A stretch of DNA of 64,000 nt from Fusobacteria bacterium ZRK30 (GCA_024628785.1 CP102405.1:124001-188000), one strand, 5' to 3'. Numbered from the stretch's first letter, positions 20,415 to 28,473 are shown. The notes: generated from the letters alone by a model not told the origin. Numbers and translations: made by a program.

Positions 20415-20420
20415 AGGAAA

Positions 20421-20693
20421 AAGAATACAATGTGAAGTAAATTAAATGATTACTTAATTGGCGAGATTTACAATGTTTTTTAATAGTGTAGATACGAACT
20501 AATTGAACAAAAGGAAAATTTAATTTGAAAAATATTTGTAGAACTGGGGTTTACTTAGGGTCTCAATTGAGGCAACGAGTTATGCTACTTATGTGGCATA
20601 TTGTGAGTCTATATGACGAAACTTAAACACTCTAACTCTGCTACCTTTATGGTGGTGTAGTTAGGGTGTTTTTTTATTTTTAAAGGAGTGATT
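20421..20693 (+). ncRNA. Candidate cis-regulatory leader RNA (class unassigned) upstream of the permease
   Basis: About 270 transcribed, non-coding bases end in an intrinsic terminator that would stop transcription before the permease gene. Local structure includes a hairpin ATGCTAC-TTAT-GTGGCAT near 20583-20600. The segment TTAGGGT at 20555-20561 can pair with ACTCTAA in the terminator's 5' arm, so it could act as an antiterminator. The arrangement is that of a riboswitch or attenuator. The conserved cores of lysine, T-box, SAM, TPP, glycine and c-di-AMP elements were not recognised. The aptamer function is inference. Confidence 0.5.
20626..20676 (+). terminator. Leader terminator before the permease gene
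   Basis: Two 20-base arms (20626-20645 and 20651-20670) pair with one mismatch and a few G-U pairs around a five-base loop. A run of seven or more T follows. It stands between the promoter and the permease ribosome-binding site, so it can only serve conditional (attenuated) expression. Confidence 0.85.
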
Positions 20694-22103
20694 ATGTTAA
20701 AAAAAGAAATTAATAAATTGGACATATTATCGTTGGCCATAGGAGCTATTATTGGATGGGGAGCTTTTGTTCTTCCGGGAGATTTATTCTTAAAGGCAGG
20801 AATTTTAAATTCAACTATCGCAATAATTACAGGGGCATTAATAATGATCGGAATTGAAAAAAATTACGGTTATCTACTTCATAAGTTTCCAGTAGCAGGG
20901 GGAGAATATGCCTTCACCTATGATGCTTTTGGATGGAAGCATGCCTTAGCATGCGGTTGGTTTTTAGCTCTGGCATACATAAGTATTGTTCCGTTAAATG
21001 CTACAGCATTAGCTTTAGTAGCAAAGTTTACCATGCCGGGATTTTTAGAAGTGGGTCATCTTTATAGTATCGCGGGATCTGAGATCTATTTAGGAGAAGT
21101 AGGAGTAGCTCTATCTGCCCTTTGTTTATTCGCTTATTTAAACATTAAAGGGATAAAATTAGCTTCTCAACTACAGAAGATAATGGTAATTTTATTGGTA
21201 GGAATAGTATTTTTATTTTTAAGCCTGGTTATCGCCAGAGCAGGAATTACTAATCCAAATACCATGTCATTTATAGATTCAGAAACAGTAAGTTTATCTA
21301 AAATATTAAAGATACTATCTATTGCTCCAATGTTATTTGTAGGATTTGACTGTATCCCTCAAGTGGCAGAAGAACTGGATTTTGAAGCTAAAGAAGCATC
21401 TCATCTGGCTATAATTTCTATCTTAGTAGGGGGACTTGTTTACGTATTAATCATTCTTTTTACTTCTTTCGGAGTTACAAGTGAGCAAATAATGAATGGT
21501 CAAATCTCTTGGGCAACAGGATATACTACAGAATATTATTTTGGAAAGATAGGAATAATACTTTTAATAGTAGCACTTACATCAGCTATAGTAGCCGGGA
21601 TAAATGGATTTTATATGGCAGCCAGTAGATTGTTATTTGCCATGTCTAGAGGAAAGATATTACCAGAATTCTTCGGAGTATTGGATAAAAAATATCACAC
21701 TCCTAAAAATGCAATTTTATTTACCCTAGGTATATCTTTGATAGCTCCTTGGTTTGGTAGAAATGTATTGTTATGGATAGTTGGAACTTCCAGTGTAGGA
21801 GCATCTATTGGATATCTATATACAAGTCTTTCATCTTATAAACTATATAAGGAAGAATATGGAAAAACATTTATACCAAGTATTTTTGGTTCTATCTCAG
21901 GGATAATATTTTTAATCCTTTTATTGGTACCGGGACTAGACAGTTCTCTAAGCCTTCCATCTATAATAGTTTTAGTAGTTTGGGGTATAATAGGATTATC
22001 ATTTTATAAGTTTTATGATCTTAAGGTTGTACATTATACCAAAGAAGAGTTGGACGAATTAATTCTAAACAGGGATGCTGATGGAAATTTTAAAGAAAAA
22101 TAA
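20694..22103 (+). CDS. APC family amino-acid/amine permease
   Basis: A 469-residue integral membrane protein with about 12 membrane segments. The first segment has the APC motif LSLAIGAIIGWGAFVLPGDLF, followed by the family's VAGGEYAFTYDAFG region and a later conserved SRLLFAMSRGKILPEFFG loop. Such permeases exchange or import amino acids or polyamines; the substrate is not evident. The ATG has AAAGGAG six bases upstream; a GTG two codons earlier overlaps that site and is unlikely. Expression is probably controlled by the terminated leader RNA. Confidence 0.88.
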   Translation: MLKKEINKLDILSLAIGAIIGWGAFVLPGDLFLKAGILNSTIAIITGALIMIGIEKNYGYLLHKFPVAGGEYAFTYDAFGWKHALACGWFLALAYISIVPLNATALALVAKFTMPGFLEVGHLYSIAGSEIYLGEVGVALSALCLFAYLNIKGIKLASQLQKIMVILLVGIVFLFLSLVIARAGITNPNTMSFIDSETVSLSKILKILSIAPMLFVGFDCIPQVAEELDFEAKEASHLAIISILVGGLVYVLIILFTSFGVTSEQIMNGQISWATGYTTEYYFGKIGIILLIVALTSAIVAGINGFYMAASRLLFAMSRGKILPEFFGVLDKKYHTPKNAILFTLGISLIAPWFGRNVLLWIVGTSSVGASIGYLYTSLSSYKLYKEEYGKTFIPSIFGSISGIIFLILLLVPGLDSSLSLPSIIVLVVWGIIGLSFYKFYDLKVVHYTKEELDELILNRDADGNFKEK

Positions 22104-22106
22104 AAA

Positions 22107-22121
22107 GTAACTTTACGTTGC
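22107..22121. repeat. Interspersed palindromic repeat, copy A (degenerate)
   Basis: GTAACTTTACGTTGC preceded by AAAAA, a degenerate form of the palindrome GCAACGTGACGTTGC found at 22990-23004 and of GCAACGTGATGCTGC at 32386-32400. It lies just after the permease stop codon. Confidence 0.5.
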
Positions 22122-22188
22122 TTTCAGATATGCACAATTTAGATTTTTATAGTGGTTATTCCTCTTTCGGGTGTAATTCCTAGACAAT

Positions 22189-22229
22189 AAAAAAAGGTAA
22201 TATACAGTCTACTGTATATTACCTTTTTT
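22189..22229. terminator. Bidirectional intrinsic terminator
   Basis: A perfect stem AAAAAGGTAATATACAG / CTGTATATTACCTTTTT around TCTA, flanked by A/T runs on both sides. It separates the convergent permease and small membrane-protein genes and can serve both. The core GGTAATATAC recurs in the terminator at 23142-23172. Confidence 0.9.
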
Positions 22230-22526
22230 CTATCTCTTATTCATATTTTCTAATTCCTTTTCCCTCTGTTTCATCCTCTCTTCAGGTGAAAGTGATCTAT
22301 CAGATTTAGGCATAATATCTCTAAAACTATTTAAATCAAAATTCCTATTGTTCCTTTTTTCCTCTTGGTTTTTCTGCATTCTAGTCCCTCTTTGTCTGTC
22401 AGATCTTCTAGGAGTAGAATTTTTTCTGTTATTAGATCCCATATTTTTCTTTTTATTTACTTTACTCATAATTATTCTAACTATTATCATATAAACAATA
22501 ATTTTTATTATAACATCAAGTTCCAT
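22230..22526 (-). CDS. Small single-span membrane protein, function unknown
   Basis: A 98-residue protein with one N-terminal hydrophobic segment (MELDVIIKIIVYMIIVRIIMSKV), then a very polar, Lys/Arg/Asn-rich tail (NKKKNMGSNNRKN, RQRGTRMQKNQEEKRNNR) ending in a Glu/Arg-rich helix. No family is recognised. It lies directly after the selenoprotein gene. The ATG with AAGGGG upstream was chosen; a GTG three codons earlier overlaps the upstream stop codon and is also possible. Confidence 0.6.
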   Translation of the reverse strand: MELDVIIKIIVYMIIVRIIMSKVNKKKNMGSNNRKNSTPRRSDRQRGTRMQKNQEEKRNNRNFDLNSFRDIMPKSDRSLSPEERMKQREKELENMNKR

Positions 22527-22531
22527 ACCTA

Positions 22532-22963
22532 TCACCCCTTACAAACTTCTAAAACTTCCTCTACATGCCCCTTCACCTTTACTTTTCTCCACTCTTTTAT
22601 GATCTCGTTGTTTTCATCCAATAAAAATGTAGATCTTACTATTCCCATAGATGTTTTCCCCATGAATTTCTTTTCCTGCCAAACACCAAATTTTTCACAT
22701 ATTATACCCTCAACATCACTGAGTAAACTAAATGGTGTTTCTAATTTTTTAGCAAAGTTAGATTGTTTTTTTACAGTATCTCTACTTATTCCAAAAATTT
22801 CTATCCCTAATCCCTTAAACTCTCCGTAGGATTCACCGAACCCTTTCGTTTCTGTTGTTCACCCAGGTGTATTTGCTCTAGGATAAAAAAACAAGATCTT
22901 TTTTCCTTTATGAGCTGATAAATCAATCATTTCTCCATTCTGATTCTCTAAAATAATTTCCAT
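22532..22963 (-). CDS. bcp: BCP-type peroxiredoxin, selenoprotein (Sec at residue 35, encoded by UGA)
   Basis: A 143-residue thioredoxin-fold peroxidase that reduces peroxides. Translated through one in-frame TGA (22859-22861), the whole family sequence is intact. It reads FFYPRANTPG-U-TTETKGFG, where the recoded residue 35 is exactly the peroxidatic Cys of the TPGCT motif. Later motifs FSLLSDVEGIICEKFGVW and GIVRSTFLLDENNEI match BCP/PrxQ. No other stop or frameshift occurs, and a good ribosome-binding site (GGAGGTTTAA) precedes the ATG. A hairpin 15 bases after the TGA fits a bacterial SECIS. The usual resolving Cys five residues later is absent. Standard gene finders would split or miss this gene. 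Confidence 0.85.
22829..22843 (-). promoter_or_regulatory. Candidate bacterial SECIS hairpin in the bcp mRNA
   Basis: In the mRNA, GGGUUC pairs with GAAUCC (one G-U pair) around a GGU loop. The stem begins 16 bases after the UGA codon. Bacterial SECIS elements usually lie about 16-37 bases downstream and carry a G in the first two loop positions, which this one does. Confidence 0.65.
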
Positions 22964-22989
22964 TTAAACCTCCATAAATTTGATAAAAA

Positions 22990-23004
22990 GCAACGTGACG
23001 TTGC
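22990..23004. repeat. Interspersed palindromic repeat, copy B (perfect)
   Basis: GCAACGT-G-ACGTTGC is a perfect palindrome around one base, preceded by AAAAA. It lies 26 bases upstream of bcp. Related copies are at 22107-22121 and 32386-32400. It could be an operator or the end of a small non-autonomous repeat. Confidence 0.55.
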
Positions 23005-23141
23005 ACCCACTTAAGAATAATCTAGGTTTTTATAAATTTTAATCTACTTGGTAAATTTTATCTCAAAATTCTATGTTTATAAAGTAACCTAATAGTATTT
23101 TGACGATGCCCCCTGGGAGTATAATTCCCTAACTATTAAAG

Positions 23142-23172
23142 AAGGTAATATACAAAATATGTATATTACCTT
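23142..23172. terminator. Intrinsic terminator downstream of the SPFH gene
   Basis: A perfect 12-base stem AAGGTAATATAC / GTATATTACCTT around a seven-base loop, 14 bases after the leftward SPFH stop codon. The T run on the leftward strand is short and interrupted. Confidence 0.75.
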
Positions 23173-23186
23173 TTATGATTAATTAC

Positions 23187-24077
23187 TTATTTTCCTTTAT
23201 TTTCTCCTACTGCTGTAAAAGCTGTAGCGATATTAGCTACATTTTGTAATTCTGATGGGATTATAATCTTAGTTGCCTTCCCGTCTGAAACTTTTACAAA
23301 TGCTTCCATTGCTTTAAGTGAAAGAACTTCCTTAGTTGGATGAGATTCATTCAATAATTTCAATGATTCTGCACGAGCTTTTGTCACTTCTAAAAGTGCT
23401 TCTGCTTCCCCTTCTGCTACTCTTACTGCAGCTTCTTTGTTAGCTTCTGCTCTTAAGATAGCTGATTGCTTTTCTCCCTCTGCTACTAATATTGCTGAAG
23501 TTTTTTCCCCTTCTGCAATCAATATCTTTTGTCTTCTCTCTCTTTCTGCTTTCATTTGTTTTTCCATAGCATCCTGGATTTCTGCAGGTGGCATAATATT
23601 TTTCAATTCTACCCTGTTTACCTTGATTCCCCATGGATCTGTAGCTTCATCCAGTATAGATCTCATCTTAGTATTTACAACATCTCTAGATGTTAGTGTA
23701 GAATCTAGTTCTAATTCCCCTATTATATTTCTAAGGGTAGTAGCTGTCAGGTTTTCAATAGCACTTAAAGGATATTCTACCCCATAAGCATATAATTTAG
23801 GATCCGTAATTTGAAAATAGATTACAGTATCTATCTGCATAGTTACATTATCCCTCGTAATAACTGGTTGTGGAGGGAAATCTATAACCTGTTCCTTCAA
23901 CGATACCTTTTTAGCTATCCTATCTACAAATGGAACCTTAATTTTTAAACCTACACCCCAAGTACTCATATAGGCTCCTAACCTCTCTATAACATATGCC
24001 TGTGATTGCGGTACAATTCTGATGTTAGTTACAATCAGTAATATCACCACTAATATCAATGGAAAAAATAATAACAT
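23187..24077 (-). CDS. SPFH/Band 7 (stomatin-like, QmcA-type) membrane protein
   Basis: A 296-residue protein with an N-terminal membrane anchor (about residues 1-18), an SPFH domain (VPQSQAYVIERLGAYMSTWGVGLKIKVPFVDRIAKKV) and a long Ala/Glu-rich coiled coil with repeats such as IAEGEKTSAILVAEGEKQSAI. SPFH proteins form membrane microdomain scaffolds. The next gene encodes an NfeD protein, the usual partner, which supports the call. Confidence 0.93.
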   Translation of the reverse strand: MLLFFPLILVVILLIVTNIRIVPQSQAYVIERLGAYMSTWGVGLKIKVPFVDRIAKKVSLKEQVIDFPPQPVITRDNVTMQIDTVIYFQITDPKLYAYGVEYPLSAIENLTATTLRNIIGELELDSTLTSRDVVNTKMRSILDEATDPWGIKVNRVELKNIMPPAEIQDAMEKQMKAERERRQKILIAEGEKTSAILVAEGEKQSAILRAEANKEAAVRVAEGEAEALLEVTKARAESLKLLNESHPTKEVLSLKAMEAFVKVSDGKATKIIIPSELQNVANIATAFTAVGENKGK

Positions 24078-24089
24078 TTCTGCCTCCTC

Positions 24090-24512
24090 TTATATTTTTT
24101 TCTTAAGTATCAATTTATTTCCTTCTACTCTTTTTACAACTCCTGTATCTCCTACTTCCAACTTTTCGTCACAAGTAGCTCTCCAATATTTACCGTCCAG
24201 TTTCACCTCATAGAGATCCATTTCTATTTTTTTAGATATTTCGACATCCTGGCCAAATATCCTACTTTCAATAGGTTTTCTTTTCTCTAAAAGTTTTTTA
24301 GCTATTGGTCTGGTCAATATCAGAAAAAATCCACTGAGTCCTACAAAGATATAAAATTCGTTTATAGGATTTTTTACCATTCCTGATATCAGCGTCAATA
24401 TTATAGCTGCAAAGGCAAACCATATACTCACCAATGCCGGTGCTGCTAACTCTACACCTATAAATACGATGGTTAATAAAAACCACCAAATCATTCCGCT
24501 ATCCCATATCAT
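24090..24512 (-). CDS. NfeD family membrane protein
   Basis: A 140-residue protein with three or so N-terminal membrane segments and a C-terminal OB-fold domain (LDGKYWRATCDEKLEVGDTGVVKRVEGNKLILKKK). NfeD proteins pair with SPFH proteins; here the two are 12 bases apart. Its start is four bases after the stop of the first duplicated gene. Confidence 0.88.
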   Translation of the reverse strand: MIWDSGMIWWFLLTIVFIGVELAAPALVSIWFAFAAIILTLISGMVKNPINEFYIFVGLSGFFLILTRPIAKKLLEKRKPIESRIFGQDVEISKKIEMDLYEVKLDGKYWRATCDEKLEVGDTGVVKRVEGNKLILKKKI

Positions 24513-24516
24513 CCTA

Positions 24517-24996
24517 TCACCCCATATTTTTCTTGATCCACTCTTTTACTTCTACATCCTCTATAGTTAGCTTATCTGTTCCGTTAATTTCGTCTGGCTT
24601 TATCATAAAGAAGTTTATATATAAGGTATTACCTTTTTTATAGAATAAATCAAGGTGTAGTGGTAAGAATATAACTTCTCCATCTCCTAATCCTTCTAAA
24701 TTTAATTTTTTTAAAGGATATATTACCTTATTCATATATTCCATATCTTCTAACATCCACATATTATTATTCCAAAATCTACTTTCATTTTCAGTTCTAC
24801 CTTTAAATGCTTCCCTGTTTGCGATAGCACTAAGAACTTTGCTTACAGATTCATCATCAAAGTCATCATTGTATGTGTCTTTCATTCCTTGTTCTTCATA
24901 TATAGATGCTAAGAATTCCTCTCCTACTTTTCCTCTTTCAGTCAAAGTACTCCAATAATATATCATTGATTCCAAAACTTCTAAATTTTTTTCCAT
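24517..24996 (-). CDS. Uncharacterised protein, tandem duplicate copy 1
   Basis: A 159-residue, acidic, soluble-looking protein without a recognised domain. Notable segments are LESMIYYWSTLTERGKVGEEFL, SRFWNNNMWMLEDMEYMNKVIYPLKKL and a C-terminus ending in TIEDVEVKEWIKKNMG. It is paralogous to the gene at 25242-25745; the last 55 or so residues are almost identical and the first 100 clearly diverged. The upstream region duplicates the upstream region of copy 2. Confidence 0.7.
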   Translation of the reverse strand: MEKNLEVLESMIYYWSTLTERGKVGEEFLASIYEEQGMKDTYNDDFDDESVSKVLSAIANREAFKGRTENESRFWNNNMWMLEDMEYMNKVIYPLKKLNLEGLGDGEVIFLPLHLDLFYKKGNTLYINFFMIKPDEINGTDKLTIEDVEVKEWIKKNMG

Positions 24997-25164
24997 TTTG
25001 TTACCCCCTATTAATTATCTACTTCTCAAGTTCAGTATACCAGATAAACTACTTCTACCCAATCTTTTTTTTATAAAAATTTAAGAATTTTAATAAAAAT
25101 AGGGAATTAAATTCTTAAGATTCTCCATAAAATAAACTAGGAAAAACCATATTCTGTATATAAC

Positions 25165-25197
25165 TAAAAAAACCCAGCATGTTTGCTGGGTTTTTTT
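25165..25197 (-). terminator. Intrinsic terminator after duplicate copy 2
   Basis: A CCCAGCA / TGCTGGG stem flanked by A7 and T7 runs, active in either direction. It is a duplicated copy of the terminator at 25915-25940, carried along by the tandem duplication. Confidence 0.85.
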
Positions 25198-25200
25198 AGT

Positions 25201-25232
25201 TTACTTTATTTTTGGATATATAGCCATTCCGT
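25201..25232 (-). pseudogene. Fossil 3' end of the DAK2/DegV gene
   Basis: About 30 bases encode GMAIYPKIK and a stop codon, the exact C-terminus of the DAK2/DegV protein that ends at 25951, 750 bases away. The copy marks one boundary of the tandem duplication. It is not a functional gene. Confidence 0.8.
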
Positions 25233-25241
25233 ATCATACTA

Positions 25242-25745
25242 TCACCCCATATTTTTTTTGATCCACTCTTTTACTTCTACATCCTCTATAGTCAGCTTAT
25301 CTGTTCCGTTAATTTCGTCTGGCTCTACCATAAAGAAGTTTATATATAAGGTATTACCTTTTTTATAGAATAAATCAAGGTGTAGTGGTAAGAATATAAC
25401 TTGTCCTTCTCCTAAATCTTCTACACTTAATCTTTTTAATGGATTTATTATCTTGTTCATATAATCCATTTTCTCTATCATCCACATGTTATTAGTCCAG
25501 AATTTTCCTTCATTTAGTGTGTCACCTATAAATGGTTCTACATTTGAGATAGCACTAAGTACTTTTCTTACTGATTCAGCATCAAAATTCTCATCATATG
25601 TAGCTTTCATCCCTCTATCTTGAGCTAGAAAATCTATAAACTGCTCACTTACCTTTTCTTTCTCTGCTACAGTATTCCAGTAATATATCATTGATTCCAA
25701 TACGTCTAAACTTTTTCTCATTTTTTTTGCCCCCTTATTAATCAT
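25242..25745 (-). CDS. Uncharacterised protein, tandem duplicate copy 2
   Basis: A 167-residue paralogue of the protein at 24517-24996. It shares LESMIYYWNTVAEKEKVSEQFI, FWTNNMWMIEKMDYMNKII and an almost identical C-terminal third. The annotated ATG is possible, but the internal start MRKSLDVLESMIYYW (25721) aligns better with copy 1. The unit is bounded by terminators on both sides, so it is probably its own transcript. Confidence 0.7.
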   Translation of the reverse strand: MINKGAKKMRKSLDVLESMIYYWNTVAEKEKVSEQFIDFLAQDRGMKATYDENFDAESVRKVLSAISNVEPFIGDTLNEGKFWTNNMWMIEKMDYMNKIINPLKRLSVEDLGEGQVIFLPLHLDLFYKKGNTLYINFFMVEPDEINGTDKLTIEDVEVKEWIKKNMG

Positions 25746-25914
25746 CTATTTCTCAAATTCAGTATACCAAATAAACCGCTTCTACCCAATCTTTTTTTGT
25801 AAAAATTTAGGATTTTTAATGAAAACATATAATTTAATTCTTAAATTTGTCTAAAAATAGAATAAATTTACAAATATAAAAAATGGTTTTCATCTTAAAA
25901 TTTACTCTGTATAT

Positions 25915-25940
25915 AATAAAAACCCAGCATCTCTGCTGAG
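25915..25940 (-). terminator. Intrinsic terminator of the DAK2/DegV gene
   Basis: Read leftward: CTCAGCA, a four-base loop, TGCTGGG and TTTTTATT, about 11 bases after the DAK2/DegV stop codon. Confidence 0.8.
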
Positions 25941-25950
25941 TCTCTATATT

Positions 25951-28455
25951 TTATTTTATTTTTGGATATATAGCCATTCCATATAGTGGTCCTGAATGAG
26001 AACCAATAGTCGATCCGACTTCACATCTCGATTGATAGTCTACATTATCAAACTTTTCCACTGATTTTCTAAGTTCATCTGCATTTTCAGACTGATGTTT
26101 AGTTCCACCCCAGCCAGTATACAATACTATCGATCCATTCTTAGCTTCTTGCTTAAGTAATTTTTCCATATATTTCATAGCACCCTTATCTCCGATAGCT
26201 TTTTTCTCATTGTGAACTTCACCATCTTCGACTTTTAATATAGGTTTTATATTCAGTACTCCACCAATTTTAGCAGATGCTTTTCCTATTCTTCCACCTC
26301 TTTCAAGGTATTTTAATTCATCTACTACAAAGTATATTTTCCCTTTATTTCTCATCTCTTCTACATTTTCTATGATAGTCTCAAAGGATTCTCCCGCTTT
26401 AGCCATCTTAGCCGCTTCTAAAACTAAGTGTCCAGACCCTAACCATACATTCTTTGAGTCAATTATAGCTATATCTTTTTCTTCCGGTAACATCCCACGA
26501 GCTACCTTGGCAGCCTGCTGTGTCCCACTTAATTTACTAGAAATCAATATTGTTATTATCTTTTTATATCCTCTCTTCAGCAATCTTTGATATAAATTTT
26601 TAAATTCTGCTGGAGAAGGTTGAGAAGTTTTAGGTACAACTCCCTCAGTTATAATCTTATGCCAAAAATCTGTTTTAGATATATCTATCCCATCTTTATA
26701 ATATTTATTCCCATCAAATTTTATCTTTAGAGGAATGATATTAACCGACAGATCGCCGATAAGTGCTGGTGTCAGATCTGAAGTAGAGTCTGTAATTATT
26801 GCTATTTCAGGCTGATTTGGGTCTTTATTTTCGATATACAGGTAGTAGTGATAATTATCCTGTTTTCCTATATATTCCTCGTGTTTTACACCTCTAGTAT
26901 TTAGTATAGCTCGATTTCCTTCATCTGTACTTTCGTTCCCTAATACTGCAAATATATTTAGAGTGTTATCATCTATATTTTCTTCATACAGGTCAGATAT
27001 TAAATCTGTTAAATTTTTATTTTCATACATAATCTTTCCATTCACTAAAGCTATATAGTTTCCTTCGTTGATAATTAGGTCTCCGACCTTTGTATCTCTT
27101 ACAGCTTTTGTAATCTCAATGGATTTATTTCTTCTGGCATCTTTCACTACCTGTTCCAAATTTTCAGACTTGTTTTTTACATAGAAGTTTCCTTCTAACA
27201 TAGTTTTAGTTTCATAAACTTCTACATTTTTAGCTGCTCTTTCGGCCACTATTTTGGCAGCTGAGATAATATTTTTATTGTTTGGTAACAACACTATCTC
27301 TTCTGCATCTATCTTGGCTATAGCCATCTCCATGTCTGCTACACTTGGATTCTGCCCCTGCCCACCAATAAGTACACAAGTTGCTCCGGATTTAATGAAC
27401 AGCTCTCCCATCTCATAGGTATCAGCTATTACAAAATAAGCTTTCTTTTCTGTGTTTTCATTTTGAACCATTACATGAGCTGAATTTTGATCCATTAGAT
27501 CTCCCTCTGCCAAATGTAAACTTCTATGCTGTAACTCCATATTGTCTATCTTAATGTTATCCAACCCACCATATTTCATAGCTATTTCTAATACTGCTCC
27601 TGGATTGTTTGTATGAATATGTGTTTTCGTTTTAGTCGAACTTTGAGCCACTACCATTGAGTCTCCCATACCTTTTATCTCTTCCTTCAGCTCTTCTATG
27701 TTAAATTTCCCTGCCTGAACAATAAATTCGGTACAATATTTAAACTCAATATCAACCTCAATATTGGTAGCTTCCAGTCTTTCTTTTCTATGGGCTTGGC
27801 TCTTTACTATTCTTTCCAAGTCTTTTAACATCTCAGGGTCAGTTATTGATTTTTCAAATCCTTCAATAAGATAGAAAACACCCATTCCACCTGCATCTAC
27901 AACTCCTGCTTCCTTTAATTTTAATAATTGATTGGGAGTTTCCTCTACAGCTTGATGAGCCGCTTCCTTTACATATGAAAGGTATGGAATAAAGTTATCC
28001 TTTGGACCATCATATTCTTTGGCTTTTTCAGCTATAACTCTGATTACAGTAAGCATAGTTCCTTCTACAGGGTTACTTACAGCTTTATAAGCTAATTTAG
28101 CAGCCTGTTCAAAAGATCTTGTGATATCATCTATATTTAATTCTTCCTTATCTTCAAATCCATTTAAAAAACCTTGAACAATTTGAGATAAGATCGTCCC
28201 AGAATTTCCTCTGGCTCCTAATAATATTGCTTCTGATAATAATTCGCAAAATTCATGCATTGTAGGCTCATGGTTTAATTTCACCAATTCATTCTCTACA
28301 GCCTGCATGGTCATAGACATATTTGTCCCTGTATCTCCATCTGGTACAGGATATACATTTAAGTCATTCAATATATCTGCATATTTAGACATCCATCTAC
28401 TACCTGCGATAAATAACTTAATTAACCTCGTAACATTCAAGTGTTCTATCTTCAT
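25951..28455 (-). CDS. DAK2-DegV fusion protein (FakA-FakB-like fatty acid kinase)
   Basis: An 834-residue fusion. Residues 1-200 are a DhaL/DAK2 kinase domain with NVYPVPDGDTGTNMSMTM and ARGNSGTILSQIVQGF, followed by the FakA middle and C-terminal regions (about 230-530). From about 555 a complete DegV domain begins (IAIITDSTSDLTPALI, TSQPSPAEFKNLYQ, ISSKLSGTQQAAK). In Firmicutes FakA phosphorylates a fatty acid presented by a separate DegV protein, FakB. Here both are on one chain, suggesting a self-contained fatty acid kinase. The function is inferred from the family. The gene is separated from kdsC by 18 bases. Confidence 0.88.
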   Translation of the reverse strand: MKIEHLNVTRLIKLFIAGSRWMSKYADILNDLNVYPVPDGDTGTNMSMTMQAVENELVKLNHEPTMHEFCELLSEAILLGARGNSGTILSQIVQGFLNGFEDKEELNIDDITRSFEQAAKLAYKAVSNPVEGTMLTVIRVIAEKAKEYDGPKDNFIPYLSYVKEAAHQAVEETPNQLLKLKEAGVVDAGGMGVFYLIEGFEKSITDPEMLKDLERIVKSQAHRKERLEATNIEVDIEFKYCTEFIVQAGKFNIEELKEEIKGMGDSMVVAQSSTKTKTHIHTNNPGAVLEIAMKYGGLDNIKIDNMELQHRSLHLAEGDLMDQNSAHVMVQNENTEKKAYFVIADTYEMGELFIKSGATCVLIGGQGQNPSVADMEMAIAKIDAEEIVLLPNNKNIISAAKIVAERAAKNVEVYETKTMLEGNFYVKNKSENLEQVVKDARRNKSIEITKAVRDTKVGDLIINEGNYIALVNGKIMYENKNLTDLISDLYEENIDDNTLNIFAVLGNESTDEGNRAILNTRGVKHEEYIGKQDNYHYYLYIENKDPNQPEIAIITDSTSDLTPALIGDLSVNIIPLKIKFDGNKYYKDGIDISKTDFWHKIITEGVVPKTSQPSPAEFKNLYQRLLKRGYKKIITILISSKLSGTQQAAKVARGMLPEEKDIAIIDSKNVWLGSGHLVLEAAKMAKAGESFETIIENVEEMRNKGKIYFVVDELKYLERGGRIGKASAKIGGVLNIKPILKVEDGEVHNEKKAIGDKGAMKYMEKLLKQEAKNGSIVLYTGWGGTKHQSENADELRKSVEKFDNVDYQSRCEVGSTIGSHSGPLYGMAIYPKIK

Positions 28456-28473
28456 AATTCTACTCCTTCTTTT

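Noticed and set aside
20421-20693. Lysine riboswitch or T-box as the permease leader
   Set aside because: The conserved core sequences of the L box (GAGGNGC, GCCGAAGG, GGAGGGCUAUC) and the T-box motif (AGGGTGGNACCGCG) are not present, so the leader was left unassigned.
22365-22829. A 154-codon rightward frame over the bcp gene
   Set aside because: It has no ribosome-binding site, an unnatural composition, and is the antisense shadow of the selenoprotein and the small membrane-protein gene.
22859-22861. In-frame TGA read as evidence that bcp is a pseudogene
   Set aside because: It is the only stop, lies exactly at the peroxidatic Cys codon, the rest of the frame is conserved on both sides and a SECIS-like hairpin follows. 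Selenocysteine fits better than decay.
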